A stretch of 64,000 nucleotides of DNA from Stemphylium vesicarium (taxonomy: Eukaryota > Ascomycota > Dothideomycetes > Pleosporales > Pleosporaceae): assembly GCA_004380135.1 (NCBI GenBank), contig QXCR01000020.1:1-64000 (forward strand), given 5' to 3'. The translations under genes and the position numbers were made by a program. How positions within the stretch are numbered: the first letter of the stretch is position 1; each line of letters opens with the position of its first letter. Shown here piece after piece: positions 44,985 through 55,334 of the stretch. The notes under the pieces are model-generated. The model worked only from the letters and a program-made list of their open reading frames with translations, did no database searches and was not told the origin of the DNA.

Positions 44985-47372
44985 ATGCTTAAGCGGCTCG
45001 CGCGCACACAGCAGTCCGCATCGCCATGGGTCTGCCAGCGATGTCTCCAGCAGTCGCTGCGCCAACGACGATTCAACACCACCTTCGCCGCCCAAGCCAA
45101 AGCACGCGACCCTGCGCCGCTACCCTCGGCCCTCTATGGCTTGTCTGCCAGCGGCAAGGCAGATGACGACGCCCTCCGCAAGGTTTTCGACAACGCCTCT
45201 TTCTGGGATGGCTTCAAGCGCGCATCGCAGAAAGGGAAGCCGGCGGGAATAATAGGCAACAAATACCTTACACATCCTGAGGGTTTCGTCGACTTCGTTA
45301 CCGTCACGATCCAACGATGCAATGCCGTGGTGCAAAAGGTGGCAGCCGCGCAGTCGGTAGAAGACTTCAAGCACATGGTCAAAGACTTGGACAAGCTCAG
45401 CGACTTGCTATGCCGTGTGATAGACCTGGCCGACTTCGTCAGAGGAACGCACCCAGATCGCAAGTTCCAGGTCATGGCAGTCAAGGCATACTCTACCGTG
45501 TTCCAATACATGAATCAGTTGAACACTACGCCAGTGCTATACGACCAGCTGAAGAAGGCGTCTGAGATACCCGAGGTCTACGAGACATGGAGCGAGGAAG
45601 AACGCATTGTTGCGCGGATATTAATGGAGGATTTTTCGAGGTTCGGCATTGGGCTGGATGACAAGACGAGAGAAAAGCTGGTAGACTTGAGTGGCGAAAT
45701 TGCAGAAGTCGGGAATCAGTTCGTGGAGGGTATGGCGCCCGAGACGATGAGCTTGAAGTTCAAGTCCACGAAACTCAAAGGGCTGGACCCGAACCTGGCA
45801 AAGGCCTTGACAAGATGGGGCGAAACCAAGATCTCGACTATGCACCACGAGTCGCAATCGGTGCTACGGTTCGTAGAGGATCCGGAAGTACGCAGGGAGA
45901 CCTACCAAGCTGTGCGGACCGCAAGCAAACCGAGCATCGCACGGTTGGAGAAGATGTTGAAGCTGCGCGCCGAGCTGGCTCAGACATCAGGCTACGAGAC
46001 GTTTGCGCATATGACGCTTGAGAACAAGATGGCCCGGACGCCAGAAGCCGTCAACACGTTTCTCAAAGCGCTATATGAAGATAGTCGACCGGCTGTTCTC
46101 GCCGATCTCGAAGAACTCATGGAATTGAAAAAAGGAGATGCCCATCGCTCCAACTTTCCAGATCGCATCAATGCCTGGGATAAATTCTACTACACACAGA
46201 AGATGCTCGCTACAATGGAAGGTCACTACAGGCAACGTACCCCAGATTCCTTATCGGCTTACTTTTCCGTCGGTACTGTCTTACAAGGTATTTCACGGCT
46301 GTTTGACCGTCTGTACGGCGTCCGCTTTGTTCCTAAGGAGACCCAGCCTGGCGAAGTATGGGACGACGGTGTGCGCCGTCTCGACGTGATATCCGACACG
46401 GAAGGTCACATTGCAGTGTTATACTGCGATCTCTACTCTCGGCCCGGCAAGACGCCAAACCCAGCCCATTTCACCCTTCGTTGCAGTCGTGAGATCTTGC
46501 CTTCAGAAATGGAGGAAATGGCCCACATGCAGCACCGATTCTCCTCACCCATCGAGGCAGCAACCGACGGTATGCCCGTATCCTACAATGCCGAACGTGA
46601 AAGCTACTTTCAATTACCTACCATCGCATTAATATGCGACTTCAGCAAAGCCTCTCATCCACGTCCCACTCTTCTCAACATCCACGATGTCCGCACTCTC
46701 TTCCACGAAATGGGCCACGCACTACATTCCATTCTCGGACGCACAGCCTTACAAAACGTGTCTGGAACTCGCTGCGCGACCGACATCGCCGAGCTTCCCT
46801 CGGTGTTGATGGAACATTTCGCTTTCTGTCCACACGTACTTTCTCTATACGCGCGTCACTGGGAGACAGATGCCCCCGTTCCCATGGCTGCACTTGAATC
46901 GCGTCTCGCAATCGACAACCGGAACCAATACGCCGAGCTTGAATCGCAAATTTTGCTTTGCATGCTCGACCAAGTGTATCACTCTCCCATCGCCGCAGAC
47001 CCCAATTTCAACTCCACAAAGGTTTACCACGAGGTATACAACAAGTACGCGTCGGTCCCCGAGCCCGCCGGAACAGCCTGGCAAGGCTTCTTTGGTCACT
47101 TATATGGGTACGGCGCGACATACTATTCTTACCTCTTTGACCGCGCGCTAGCAGCCAAGATTTGGAAAGACGTATTCCAGCACAACGGGAAAGAGGGTAG
47201 TTTGGACCGAGCAAACGGCGAGTTGTACAAGAACGAGGTGCTTAGATGGGGTGGCGGAAGAGATGGCTGGCAATGTCTAGCCGGCGTGCTGAAAGACGAG
47301 GAGCTAGCCCAAGGCGGCGAGCAAGCCATGCAAGAAGTAGGTAAATGGGGCATCAAAGAGGCCGGGAAATGA
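44985..47372 (+). CDS. OCT1: Mitochondrial intermediate peptidase (M3 metallopeptidase)
   Basis: Intronless, 795 aa from the ATG at 44985; yeast Oct1 has 772. The N-terminus (MLKRLARTQQSASPWVCQRCLQQSLRQRRF) is a basic presequence for matrix import. The M3 zinc site HEMGH lies at ~574-578 in the context DVRTLFHEMGHALHSILG, followed by LPSVLMEHF with a further zinc-ligand Glu. The enzyme trims an octapeptide from precursors already cut by the matrix processing peptidase. It is divergent from MIC26/27 over 171 bp. The stop is followed 8 bp later by a long CA repeat. Confidence 0.95.
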   Translation: MLKRLARTQQSASPWVCQRCLQQSLRQRRFNTTFAAQAKARDPAPLPSALYGLSASGKADDDALRKVFDNASFWDGFKRASQKGKPAGIIGNKYLTHPEGFVDFVTVTIQRCNAVVQKVAAAQSVEDFKHMVKDLDKLSDLLCRVIDLADFVRGTHPDRKFQVMAVKAYSTVFQYMNQLNTTPVLYDQLKKASEIPEVYETWSEEERIVARILMEDFSRFGIGLDDKTREKLVDLSGEIAEVGNQFVEGMAPETMSLKFKSTKLKGLDPNLAKALTRWGETKISTMHHESQSVLRFVEDPEVRRETYQAVRTASKPSIARLEKMLKLRAELAQTSGYETFAHMTLENKMARTPEAVNTFLKALYEDSRPAVLADLEELMELKKGDAHRSNFPDRINAWDKFYYTQKMLATMEGHYRQRTPDSLSAYFSVGTVLQGISRLFDRLYGVRFVPKETQPGEVWDDGVRRLDVISDTEGHIAVLYCDLYSRPGKTPNPAHFTLRCSREILPSEMEEMAHMQHRFSSPIEAATDGMPVSYNAERESYFQLPTIALICDFSKASHPRPTLLNIHDVRTLFHEMGHALHSILGRTALQNVSGTRCATDIAELPSVLMEHFAFCPHVLSLYARHWETDAPVPMAALESRLAIDNRNQYAELESQILLCMLDQVYHSPIAADPNFNSTKVYHEVYNKYASVPEPAGTAWQGFFGHLYGYGATYYSYLFDRALAAKIWKDVFQHNGKEGSLDRANGELYKNEVLRWGGGRDGWQCLAGVLKDEELAQGGEQAMQEVGKWGIKEAGK

Positions 47373-47378
47373 AAACAC

Positions 47379-47380
<2 letters not shown>

Positions 47381-47437
<57 letters not shown>
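47381..47437. repeat. (CA)n microsatellite after OCT1
   Basis: A 57-bp perfect CA run begins 8 bp after the OCT1 stop and lies in the region between OCT1 and the convergent glycosidase gene. Confidence 0.97.
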
Positions 47438-47440
<3 letters not shown>

Positions 47441-47557
47441 CCACAGACGAAGTTTAATGCGCGTAGACATGAGTATCAGAACAGAAGCCCTATATACCTT
47501 CATGTACAGCTAGGCTATATAGAATATAGACAATACCCACATTCCATCCCATCATCC

Positions 47558-49672
47558 CTACATCCCCCTCAGAAACCCCTCACACCTTACATCCCAACCC
47601 TCGGGCCAAACCATGCCCTCATCGCCGTCCCACCCTCCACACATCATCCCCACCGCCAGCAGCAAACCCGCCGAACTAGGAAAATACGGCGTAGGCACCC
47701 TCGTCCCGCCCACGGGCATGCCCACCTCATCAAACGCATTATTGCCATCGAGCAGCTGCGCAACCGCACGCTCCGCATCGCCGCGCCTGGCCTCGGTCAG
47801 CGCCAGCAGCGGGAAATCCCAACCGTAGGAAAAAGGGAAATTCCACGTGTCATGCACCTTGGCAATGGTGCTGTTGAAGACACTGCTGTTGAGCCGCGGA
47901 TCAGGGGGCAGCCAGCCGCGGAGCCCGATGAGACCCGGGTGGTCTTCTGTGTACGCTGGCGTAGACCACATATCCCGTATACCCTCGTACGTCACATACG
48001 CGTCGTCTTGGACGGGGAACGGCGCCAGGTCATCATATACGCGTGTCCAAGTCTCTGGGACGGATTTCTTCTGCCGCTGCTGCCACTGCGTCGCGACGTG
48101 TAATCCGAAGCGCCAGTACGCGAGTTCGAACGTCGGGTTGCGCGTAGCGTTTGGCTGCGTGTTTTCTGAGACGGGATACATGGGCGGCCCGAGATCGTAA
48201 GATCTGCTAGATTCGTTCCAGAAGGCGTAGCTGGCCATGAAATCTGCTACGCCTACTATCACCTCGTTCCATTTGGCCAGCGTGGCGGGGTGCGGGAAGG
48301 AGCGGTATTCCATCTCGGCAAAGTACATGGGATGCGGCTGCTGCCAGATTAACAAGCTGTTGATTTCACCGGGGGCGGAGCGCCCGCTTGGATCGCTCAT
48401 TTTGCCTAGGCGCGCGCCGGTGTAGCCTTGGGCGGCGGCGCGCGCGTAGCTGCTGGGTAGAAAGCGTGAGTAGACGCCTATGCTGCGGTTGTACATGTCC
48501 CACTTTCCCCAGAATTGCCAGTGCGAGAGGTGCCAGAAGACCATCTCTAGGTGGAATTTTCCGTACCAGCCGTTGTTTACGAGACCGGATTCTTGCGCTG
48601 GGTCTGTGCCGGCGCCGTTCACGGCCAGCAGGTACTGAGAGAGGATTGTGCGGCGCTGGAGTTCGTGCGCGGAGGCGTTGGTGGTCGTGGGGAGGGAGAC
48701 GAAGGCGCCTGTGGACCAGTAGTTGGCCCACCAGGTATGGGATTGGTGCTTGATGGCTTGGGTTGTGCAGGTTGTGTTGGGGGCGTCAGGGGCATATGTT
48801 ACTGTGAACGACAGCTTCTCAGAGTTTTGACTGCCGGATAGGATGTATTTGTGCTCGTCTCGATGCAGACGTGAGAGTCGGGCGTAGCCTTCCCAGGCGA
48901 TGTCGGCTACGTAGGTTGTGTTGTCCAATGTATGCGTGATTGTCGCCGCCTGGTCACGGTACTGGTCCGATGTAGTGTGGTTCGATGTAGCGTTGAAGAG
49001 ACCAACAAATGGTGCGTCGAATTTATTCTTTCCGCTCGCATATGGGAAGTCGAAGAAAACGCCTAGACCTGCTGTCCTGACGAGGGCTGACGTTATCTCG
49101 ACTGCTACTGTATCGGTTTCCGGACTCGCTACAGTCGTGACATGGACCTTGGATCCGTTTAACAAAAAAGAGGAACTGATTATGCCTTCCCAGAGCTCCA
49201 AGGTCTGTTCTTTGTCACTGAGTAGGTCCTCAGTAACATTTCCCCCGGCAATCCCACCAAACCAGAACCCGACTCTTCCCAAATTAATCCTATGCGGGTT
49301 CGCAATCATCCATTGGCTAATCTCCTTTTCTTCTGGATTGGGCTGCGCATAGTTGACCAGCCGGCCGTGGGTCCACCAGTCGACGCCTGTGTAGTCGGAG
49401 GGTTGTGTTTGGCCTGGTGTAGTCGGCAACGACGAATTGTGCCATCCCCACGAAGAAAGCGTGTTATGCGGCAGGAAAGTCTGCAATCCAGTAATGTCAA
49501 CACCGAACGCAAAGTTCCCGTTGCCGACTTGCACTGGGCTGTATGGGTGAGATTGGTTGAGCTTGAGATTGTACTGCTGAACGATGGACCTGCGGTCGAT
49601 TTTGCCCTCGGCTACTGACGACGTGGTAGAAAGCAGAAGCAGGCTTTTGACCCACGTCTGTTGTGAAAACAT
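47558..49672 (-). CDS. Secreted six-hairpin glycoside hydrolase-like protein
   Basis: Intronless, 704 aa. A signal peptide is plausible (MFSQQTWVKSLLLLSTTSSVAEG, cleavage near 23), and many Asn-x-Ser/Thr sites fit secretion. The N-terminal half is beta-rich (VQVGNGNFAFGVDITGLQTF, GWHNSSLP); the C-terminal half has the (alpha/alpha)6 look (GWYGKFHLEMVFWHLSHWQFWGKW, MYFAEMEYRSFP, YGWDFPLLALTEARRG). This order is like GH65/GH95-type sugar hydrolases and phosphorylases, but I cannot fix family or substrate. The GKFHLEMVFWH and DPSGRSAPGEINSLLIWQQPHP segments probably frame the active site. It is divergent from DHR2 and convergent with OCT1. Probable role: extracellular breakdown of a plant or fungal saccharide. 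Confidence 0.78.
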   Translation of the reverse strand: MFSQQTWVKSLLLLSTTSSVAEGKIDRRSIVQQYNLKLNQSHPYSPVQVGNGNFAFGVDITGLQTFLPHNTLSSWGWHNSSLPTTPGQTQPSDYTGVDWWTHGRLVNYAQPNPEEKEISQWMIANPHRINLGRVGFWFGGIAGGNVTEDLLSDKEQTLELWEGIISSSFLLNGSKVHVTTVASPETDTVAVEITSALVRTAGLGVFFDFPYASGKNKFDAPFVGLFNATSNHTTSDQYRDQAATITHTLDNTTYVADIAWEGYARLSRLHRDEHKYILSGSQNSEKLSFTVTYAPDAPNTTCTTQAIKHQSHTWWANYWSTGAFVSLPTTTNASAHELQRRTILSQYLLAVNGAGTDPAQESGLVNNGWYGKFHLEMVFWHLSHWQFWGKWDMYNRSIGVYSRFLPSSYARAAAQGYTGARLGKMSDPSGRSAPGEINSLLIWQQPHPMYFAEMEYRSFPHPATLAKWNEVIVGVADFMASYAFWNESSRSYDLGPPMYPVSENTQPNATRNPTFELAYWRFGLHVATQWQQRQKKSVPETWTRVYDDLAPFPVQDDAYVTYEGIRDMWSTPAYTEDHPGLIGLRGWLPPDPRLNSSVFNSTIAKVHDTWNFPFSYGWDFPLLALTEARRGDAERAVAQLLDGNNAFDEVGMPVGGTRVPTPYFPSSAGLLLAVGMMCGGWDGDEGMVWPEGWDVRCEGFLRGM

Positions 49673-50061
49673 GGTGGCCTCGGAATTCGTCCATAATACA
49701 CGCTACATATCCTTCTTTATAGAGTTTGCGACTGCCTCCGTCGTCCCGGTCGTTGGCATCATGCTTTGCAGGTTAAATTCCCGGGTGATCGTCTAGTCGA
49801 TCATCGCCATCAGCGGGGTCAACCAAACAAAAGTCAGCATCGGGCTAACGCGCTCCGAAAGCGCAAAGCTGTACCTAATTCATCGTCGTCATCTTTTGAG
49901 ACGAAGGAATGACCGTAAGGGACCGAGAATGTGGGGTTGTGGAGGTGGGTCGCTGGATTCACGCTAACCTCTCTCGGACGACGCGTCCTTATCGATAAAG
50001 ATTTTGGAGGATCAGAAAACTTTTGGCAATCCGGGACGCCAACGTCATTGCAGCAACAATC
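49673..50061. promoter_or_regulatory. Divergent intergenic region, glycosidase / DHR2
   Basis: This 389-bp gap holds both promoters. The DHR2 reading frame is open some distance upstream of its ATG, but the first ATG in frame is at 50062. No clear motif is seen. Confidence 0.4.
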
Positions 50062-52488
50062 ATGTCGAAAGATAAGAGCTTTGAACCAAAATTACAGAGC
50101 GTGGAGGCTGAACAAAGCGAGCTGAAGAAAGGAAAGAAGAGGAAGAGAACTCAACCCGTCAAGGATGGCTGGAGCGTGAAAAAGGGAGCTGGTCAGCTGA
50201 CAAAGTTCGATGATTCGGAAGATGATGCGCCAAAGCCTGTTCCGGACGAGAAAACCCATGTTGAAGTCGCGAAGCCGGAAGCTGTCACTCAATCACCAGT
50301 TGGGCAACCAGAAAAGCCATCAAAGCGCCCCAAATCGGATGTACCTTCTCAACCCGTGGAACCCGATCAGAAGCGCGAGCAACAGTCCAAAGCTCGAAAC
50401 AAGCAGCCCCAACGGCTGCGAAACTCTCAGAAAACGCAAGATGTACCACCTCATCTTCTCCAAAAGCGCGACGAACTGCGGTCAGTCAGGAAGTCGCTCC
50501 CAATTTGGCCTCAAGCGGATTCTATCAGGGCAGCGCTGCAGAAGAACAACATACTCGTCTTGACCGGAGAAACTGGTTCCGGAAAATCAACGCAGGTGCC
50601 CCAGTTCTTAACGAACGAGTCGTGGTGTATGGGATGCATAGCGATTACGCAGCCTCGAAGAGTTGCAGCAATTTCGTTGGCACGTCGTGTTGCCGATGAA
50701 ATGGGTAACTTGCTCGGCGATAAGGGGCCTGCGGCCAAGGTTGGCTATAGTGTTCGTTTTGACAACGCAGTCGGGAAGAATACCAAAGTCAAGTTTCTGA
50801 CCGAGGGTATGCTGCTGCAAGAGATGCTCAGAGACCCCAATATGTCCCAGTACAGCGCGATCGTGGTGGATGAAGTTCACGAAAGAAGCGTGAATGTGGA
50901 TTTGATTCTCGGATTCCTGAGGAACCTGATAGCCGACAAGGAAAGCGTCAAGGCGAGGAAACATCCGCTCAAGGTCGTGGTGATGAGTGCTACGGCTGAC
51001 GTGGAGAGCCTTGTTAAGTTTTTCGGGGATGGTCAGCCTTCACTCGACACCGACAAAACCGTCGATAAAGCGACCGACTCGAGCCCAAGCACGGTCTCGA
51101 CTTGCTACGTGGAGGGGCGACAATACCCGGTCAAGACTGTATACCTACCACAACCTACGCAAGACTGGATCGAATCAGCCCTGAAGCTGGTGTTCCAGAT
51201 CCACTACAAAGAGCCACTACCCGGCGATATACTCGTCTTCCTAACAGGCCAGGACACCATCGAGGCTCTCGAGAAACTCATCAACGACTACGCCGAAGGC
51301 ATGGATGAGGAAGTACCCAAGCTTCTTGCCCTTCCACTTTTCGCTGCCCTCCCCCAGCACGCCCAAAATCGCATTTTCCAGCCCACGCCACCCCGAACAC
51401 GGCGCGTCATCTTAGCAACCAACATTGCAGAAACCTCCGTCACGGTTCCCGGCGTCCGTTTCGTGATCGACTGCGGCAAGTCCAAGATCAAGCAGTTCCG
51501 CAACCGCCTAGGTCTCGAATCGCTGCTCGTGAAGCCAATCTCCAAATCTGCGGCTATCCAACGCAAAGGACGAGCGGGTCGTGAAGCCCCCGGCCAATGC
51601 TACCGTTTGTACACCGAAGACGGCTACAAGACAATGGAAGAGCGTACAATACCAGAAATCCTGCGGTGCGACCTTAGTCAGGCCATTCTAACGATGAAGG
51701 CACGGGGAGTCGATGACGTACTCAGCTTCCCGTTCCTAGACCGGCCACCACGGGAAGCCCTAGAGAAAGCGCTACTGCAACTCCTGCACCTACAAGCACT
51801 CACAGACACCGGTGGAATCAGCGATACGGGTCTAAAGATTGCCAAATTTCCCTTGACGCCTACACTCGGTCGTGTGTTGGTTGAAGCAGCAAAGCCAGAG
51901 CGCGACTGCTTATACGACATCATCGACGTGATTTCCGCCCTGAGCGTAGAAAACGTCTTCCTGAATCTCGTCACAGAGGAGCGAAAAGAAGAAGCAGAAG
52001 AAGTGCGCCGCGAGCTATACCGTCGAGAAGGCGATCACTTGACTCTCCTCGTTACCGTCCAGCGATTCGCTGCTGAGGAAAAAGCTCAGCGCAAGGCGTG
52101 GTGCGAGAAGCACTACGTCTCTCACCGTGCCATGGACAATGTCATGAAGATCAGAACTCAGCTGCGGGAACAGTGCAAGCAGCAAAAGCTTCTCTCAAAG
52201 GACGACGCGGAGTCTGATGCTGCGCCTTCGGAAGCTAGGAGCCGCGCTATATTGGCGTGTATGCTGCGTGGCTTCATCGCCAATACGGCTAGGCTGATGC
52301 CGGATGGGAGTTACAAGACGTTGATGGGGAACCAGACGGTGGCGATACACCCTAGTTCGGTGCTGTTTGGGAAGAAGCTGGAAGCGATTGTGTTCAACGA
52401 ATTCGTGTTCACAGGCAAGGCTTGGGCGAGGGGTGTTAGCGCGGTGCAATTAGATTGGGTGACGGAGGTTGTGGATGCCATCATGTAG
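50062..52488 (+). CDS. DHR2: DEAH-box ATP-dependent RNA helicase Dhr2
   Basis: Intronless, 808 aa from the ATG at 50062 (yeast Dhr2, 735). Residues 1 to ~150 are Lys/Glu-rich and disordered (KKGKKRKRTQPVKDGW), typical of nucleolar proteins. Helicase motifs are in order: I GETGSGKST (~169), Ia TQPRRVAA, II DEVHERS (~270, Val in place of the usual Ala of DEAH), III SATAD, V NIAETSVTVPG and VI QRKGRAGREAPGQCYRLY. A winged-helix/ratchet/OB C-terminus follows. The family unwinds pre-rRNA/snoRNA duplexes during 18S rRNA production. Orthology to Dhr2 rather than another DEAH helicase is inferred from size and the short N-terminus. Confidence 0.88.
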   Translation: MSKDKSFEPKLQSVEAEQSELKKGKKRKRTQPVKDGWSVKKGAGQLTKFDDSEDDAPKPVPDEKTHVEVAKPEAVTQSPVGQPEKPSKRPKSDVPSQPVEPDQKREQQSKARNKQPQRLRNSQKTQDVPPHLLQKRDELRSVRKSLPIWPQADSIRAALQKNNILVLTGETGSGKSTQVPQFLTNESWCMGCIAITQPRRVAAISLARRVADEMGNLLGDKGPAAKVGYSVRFDNAVGKNTKVKFLTEGMLLQEMLRDPNMSQYSAIVVDEVHERSVNVDLILGFLRNLIADKESVKARKHPLKVVVMSATADVESLVKFFGDGQPSLDTDKTVDKATDSSPSTVSTCYVEGRQYPVKTVYLPQPTQDWIESALKLVFQIHYKEPLPGDILVFLTGQDTIEALEKLINDYAEGMDEEVPKLLALPLFAALPQHAQNRIFQPTPPRTRRVILATNIAETSVTVPGVRFVIDCGKSKIKQFRNRLGLESLLVKPISKSAAIQRKGRAGREAPGQCYRLYTEDGYKTMEERTIPEILRCDLSQAILTMKARGVDDVLSFPFLDRPPREALEKALLQLLHLQALTDTGGISDTGLKIAKFPLTPTLGRVLVEAAKPERDCLYDIIDVISALSVENVFLNLVTEERKEEAEEVRRELYRREGDHLTLLVTVQRFAAEEKAQRKAWCEKHYVSHRAMDNVMKIRTQLREQCKQQKLLSKDDAESDAAPSEARSRAILACMLRGFIANTARLMPDGSYKTLMGNQTVAIHPSSVLFGKKLEAIVFNEFVFTGKAWARGVSAVQLDWVTEVVDAIM

Positions 52489-52569
52489 ACTGAAGTATTG
52501 GATTCTTCTTAGTGATTGTGGGGTTTAGTACATGCTTATAATGACTTGGTAATACACCATTTCTTTTTT

Positions 52570-54621
52570 TTACCTTCTCCTCCCCGCTCCAGCACCTTCC
52601 TTGTCCGCCAAACTAACAACCTCGCCGATTCCAGCAGCCTCCTGCTCATCCTCCAGCGCACGAATCTCCTCCCTGCAATCCCACCACTTCTCTTCTGCCC
52701 TCTCAAACGCCATCTTCTTGACCTCCTTGGGACTCTTCTCCGCACTCCTGCCCTTCCTGTCCAACTCCTCCAGAATGATATTCTGCCACTGCTCAGACGT
52801 GCGAGCGTAAAAGTCGCGTAGCGACTCGAACGGCCGCGGGTGCGGCAGCGTGTCAGTAAGAGCTGAGATTTCTTCCTGGGGTCCGAGGTCTTCGGAGTGA
52901 ATGGGCGCAACAGCTGGAGACTCGGTGACGCTGGTTGGGGCCGTTGAAGCTGATTTGTTGTCGTCGTCTTCGCCTTCGTCGTCTTCTTCAGAGTCCGATT
53001 CGTCTTCCTCGTCGGAGTCGGCTTCGTCTTCGCTGCCCTGCCAGTCTTCGAGCTCGCGCTTGAAGATCTCGGTTACGCCGTCGAGGTGATTGAGGTTCAA
53101 TGACCACATCTCGTCAAAGGTGAACTCGCGGTCGCCCTTTTCGTAGGTGCCGCCGTAGATGTACAGTGTGTCGGCTTGCACGGTGAGCGCGGCGTTGAAG
53201 CGGGGATGGGGGAACTCGAATATTTTTGGCTTCTCTGGTCGAGTGTCTTGTTCCTCTTCCTCCTCTTTCGCTTTTCCAGCTTCGTCGTCGGAGTCTAGGT
53301 CCGCAGAGACTCCGGCCTTCATCTCTAGGGCTTTGAGAGTGGCTAGGATCTCTTCTTCTGCTGCTTTGCCTCGGTCGCGGCGGTTGACATTGGCTTGTTG
53401 GGCAGCCTTCTTGTTTGCATTCAGCTTTGGTCGACGCAGCGTAAGCGGCATGTATCGGTTTCGTTCTACGTTCCAAATGAATAGTTGGTTGAAGAATTCC
53501 GAGTCGATACCCTCCTCGCTCTCCTCGACATCGTGCACGCCACCAAACATGACGCCACGACCCTTGTGGTAGGCCATTGTGGCACCTGCACGCGGTGGGT
53601 TCGGTGCATTTGCCGGCTTCTTCCGCTTTTCCCATGACACAGTAGGTAGAGCAGTAGAAGGCTGATCCGCAGGTGGAGGTGTTACGCGCAGATACCAAGT
53701 ATCATCGTGGACCTTTGGCTTTAGCACCATACGCGAAGCTGGTCCACCGCCACCGCTCTTCTTGCCTTTGCCTTGCTGTTGCTGCTTTCCACCAGCCTGC
53801 GTCTTGACGCGAGAGTAACCACCATATATGACGGCACCTTGATCATGTGGTAGAAGCGTGAAACTCGATCGAGCGTCGGGTATCGCACGAGCCGCCTGCA
53901 GCTTTGGCGTGTGCCACGAGAAATTGACACAGTCGTAGATCCAGATGTCGTTCAGGTACTTTGTCGTGGCGGAAGTGTCTTGGAAGCCTCCGAACAGGAT
54001 GATGTATTGTTTGAAGCCAACCATGCGATGCCCACTTCGTGCTGGCGGCGCAGCTGTTTTGCTCTTGCCTTCCATACGCGTCCATTCCCTATTCGATGGA
54101 TCCAGCTTCCAGAAATCGTTGTAGTGGTAAAAGGTACCTTGTTTGGGAGAACTGAACTCTCCGCCAAACAGGTAGATTTCCTTGGTGTTGGCCGAACGAC
54201 ACCAAGCATGTCCAGATCGAGGAAGTGGCGAGTTGGGACTAGTGACCTGCTTCCATGCGTCTTGCTTGATGTTGTAGATCATGAGGTCATTGAAGAACTT
54301 TGCGGTGGCTCCGTTGAAGTACTCTCCTCCAAACAAAAAGATTTCGTTCTCGTTTGCAGGGTTCGCAATCAGGGTGCTTGACGTTCGTGCCGATGGCGGC
54401 TCAGCAGCTATCTCAGTGATGGCATGATGTTGTTCCTGTTCTTTTGCGTACTGTGCCAGAATCGCATCGAGATCCACATCTTCTGCGTCAGAATCGATTT
54501 CTTGCGTCTTGGATGCGACCTTTTTGTCTTTTTTGCCTGCCTTCTTCTCTTGCTTGGCAGCCTTTGCGGCTTTGGCCGCAGCCTTGCCCCCTGCAGCCGC
54601 CTTTTTCTTATCCTTGGCCAT
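52570..54621 (-). CDS. KEL3: Kelch-repeat protein, Kel3/KLHDC4-like
   Basis: Intronless, 683 aa. A Lys/Ala-rich start (AAGGKAAAKAAKAAKQEKK) precedes VDLDAILAQYAKEQEQ and a six-blade kelch propeller with repeated motifs: NEIFLFGGEYFNG, KEIYLFGGEFSSPKQGTFYHYNDFWKLD, QYIILFGGFQDTSATTKYLNDIWIYD, GAVIYGGYS, GVMFGGVHD and TLYIYGGTYEKGDREFTFDEMW. Between blades lie an insertion rich in Gly/Gln and an acidic stretch (~530-560). The C-terminal block LRDFYARTSEQWQNIILEEL is the family's DUF-like helical end. Yeast Kel3 is cytoplasmic and poorly understood; the human homologue is KLHDC4. It is convergent with DHR2 with only 81 bp between stops. Confidence 0.92.
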   Translation of the reverse strand: MAKDKKKAAAGGKAAAKAAKAAKQEKKAGKKDKKVASKTQEIDSDAEDVDLDAILAQYAKEQEQHHAITEIAAEPPSARTSSTLIANPANENEIFLFGGEYFNGATAKFFNDLMIYNIKQDAWKQVTSPNSPLPRSGHAWCRSANTKEIYLFGGEFSSPKQGTFYHYNDFWKLDPSNREWTRMEGKSKTAAPPARSGHRMVGFKQYIILFGGFQDTSATTKYLNDIWIYDCVNFSWHTPKLQAARAIPDARSSFTLLPHDQGAVIYGGYSRVKTQAGGKQQQQGKGKKSGGGGPASRMVLKPKVHDDTWYLRVTPPPADQPSTALPTVSWEKRKKPANAPNPPRAGATMAYHKGRGVMFGGVHDVEESEEGIDSEFFNQLFIWNVERNRYMPLTLRRPKLNANKKAAQQANVNRRDRGKAAEEEILATLKALEMKAGVSADLDSDDEAGKAKEEEEEQDTRPEKPKIFEFPHPRFNAALTVQADTLYIYGGTYEKGDREFTFDEMWSLNLNHLDGVTEIFKRELEDWQGSEDEADSDEEDESDSEEDDEGEDDDNKSASTAPTSVTESPAVAPIHSEDLGPQEEISALTDTLPHPRPFESLRDFYARTSEQWQNIILEELDRKGRSAEKSPKEVKKMAFERAEEKWWDCREEIRALEDEQEAAGIGEVVSLADKEGAGAGRRR

Positions 54622-55334
54622 TTATCGGTTCAAATGACTAGATGCGGTTAAATTAAAAGCGCTATGAGGCGTCGTCCTAGTTGAAGTTCTGTGGGCTGAG
54701 AATTCTCCGCGGTTTGCCCCTCAGTAGTTGGAAAATTTCCAATCTCGGTGGTGGTTCCCTATGAAATCTCAACCAGAGTTGTGACTACAACAAGTATAGA
54801 AGTACGCCAAGGTAACAATCTTGTTCTTCCTATAGTGTTACTCGAAATAGAAGAAGTGGTGGTTTTTATTCCGTTCGGGGTGTGATAGCGACATCGACAA
54901 TGTGGTCCAGTCGGCAAGGAACGAAGGTAGCGCGACGCACTAACGTTGCAACTACGGCGGGCACCAAGCAGGAGCTCACGACCTACAACAAACGGATTTC
55001 ATACAGAATCGCAACACTAATAATGCAAGTGGGCTCAACTCTCACTTCCTCATAAGATCTACGCGACAATATCCGCTGCCGCGGGCTCAGAATAAAATCA
55101 AAAGCGCGGAGATGTGTGCGTTCCTGCATCAACATTTAGATGGTTTCGTCAGGCTAGACGATAGCATGGAGTGAGGGCTAGTGATACGCTTGATGAGCTT
55201 ATGGGGACGTATGTGGAAAGTGGAGTATGAGGCGTTCATTACTACATGTAGACCTACTAAAAGAATCTGGGCGTGTGATTAGTCACTTGGGGGATGAATG
55301 TTGCGCAGACTGACATTGCGCCTATGGTTGGGTA
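54622..55334. other. Intergenic flank between KEL3 and the transposon-like element
   Basis: About 700 bp holding the KEL3 promoter and the left flank of the element. No gene is recognised. Confidence 0.5.

Noticed and set aside
47345..48103. 252-codon plus-strand ORF rich in His-Thr
   Set aside because: It starts in OCT1 and reads the CA microsatellite, then runs antisense through the glycosidase gene; composition is that of a shadow.
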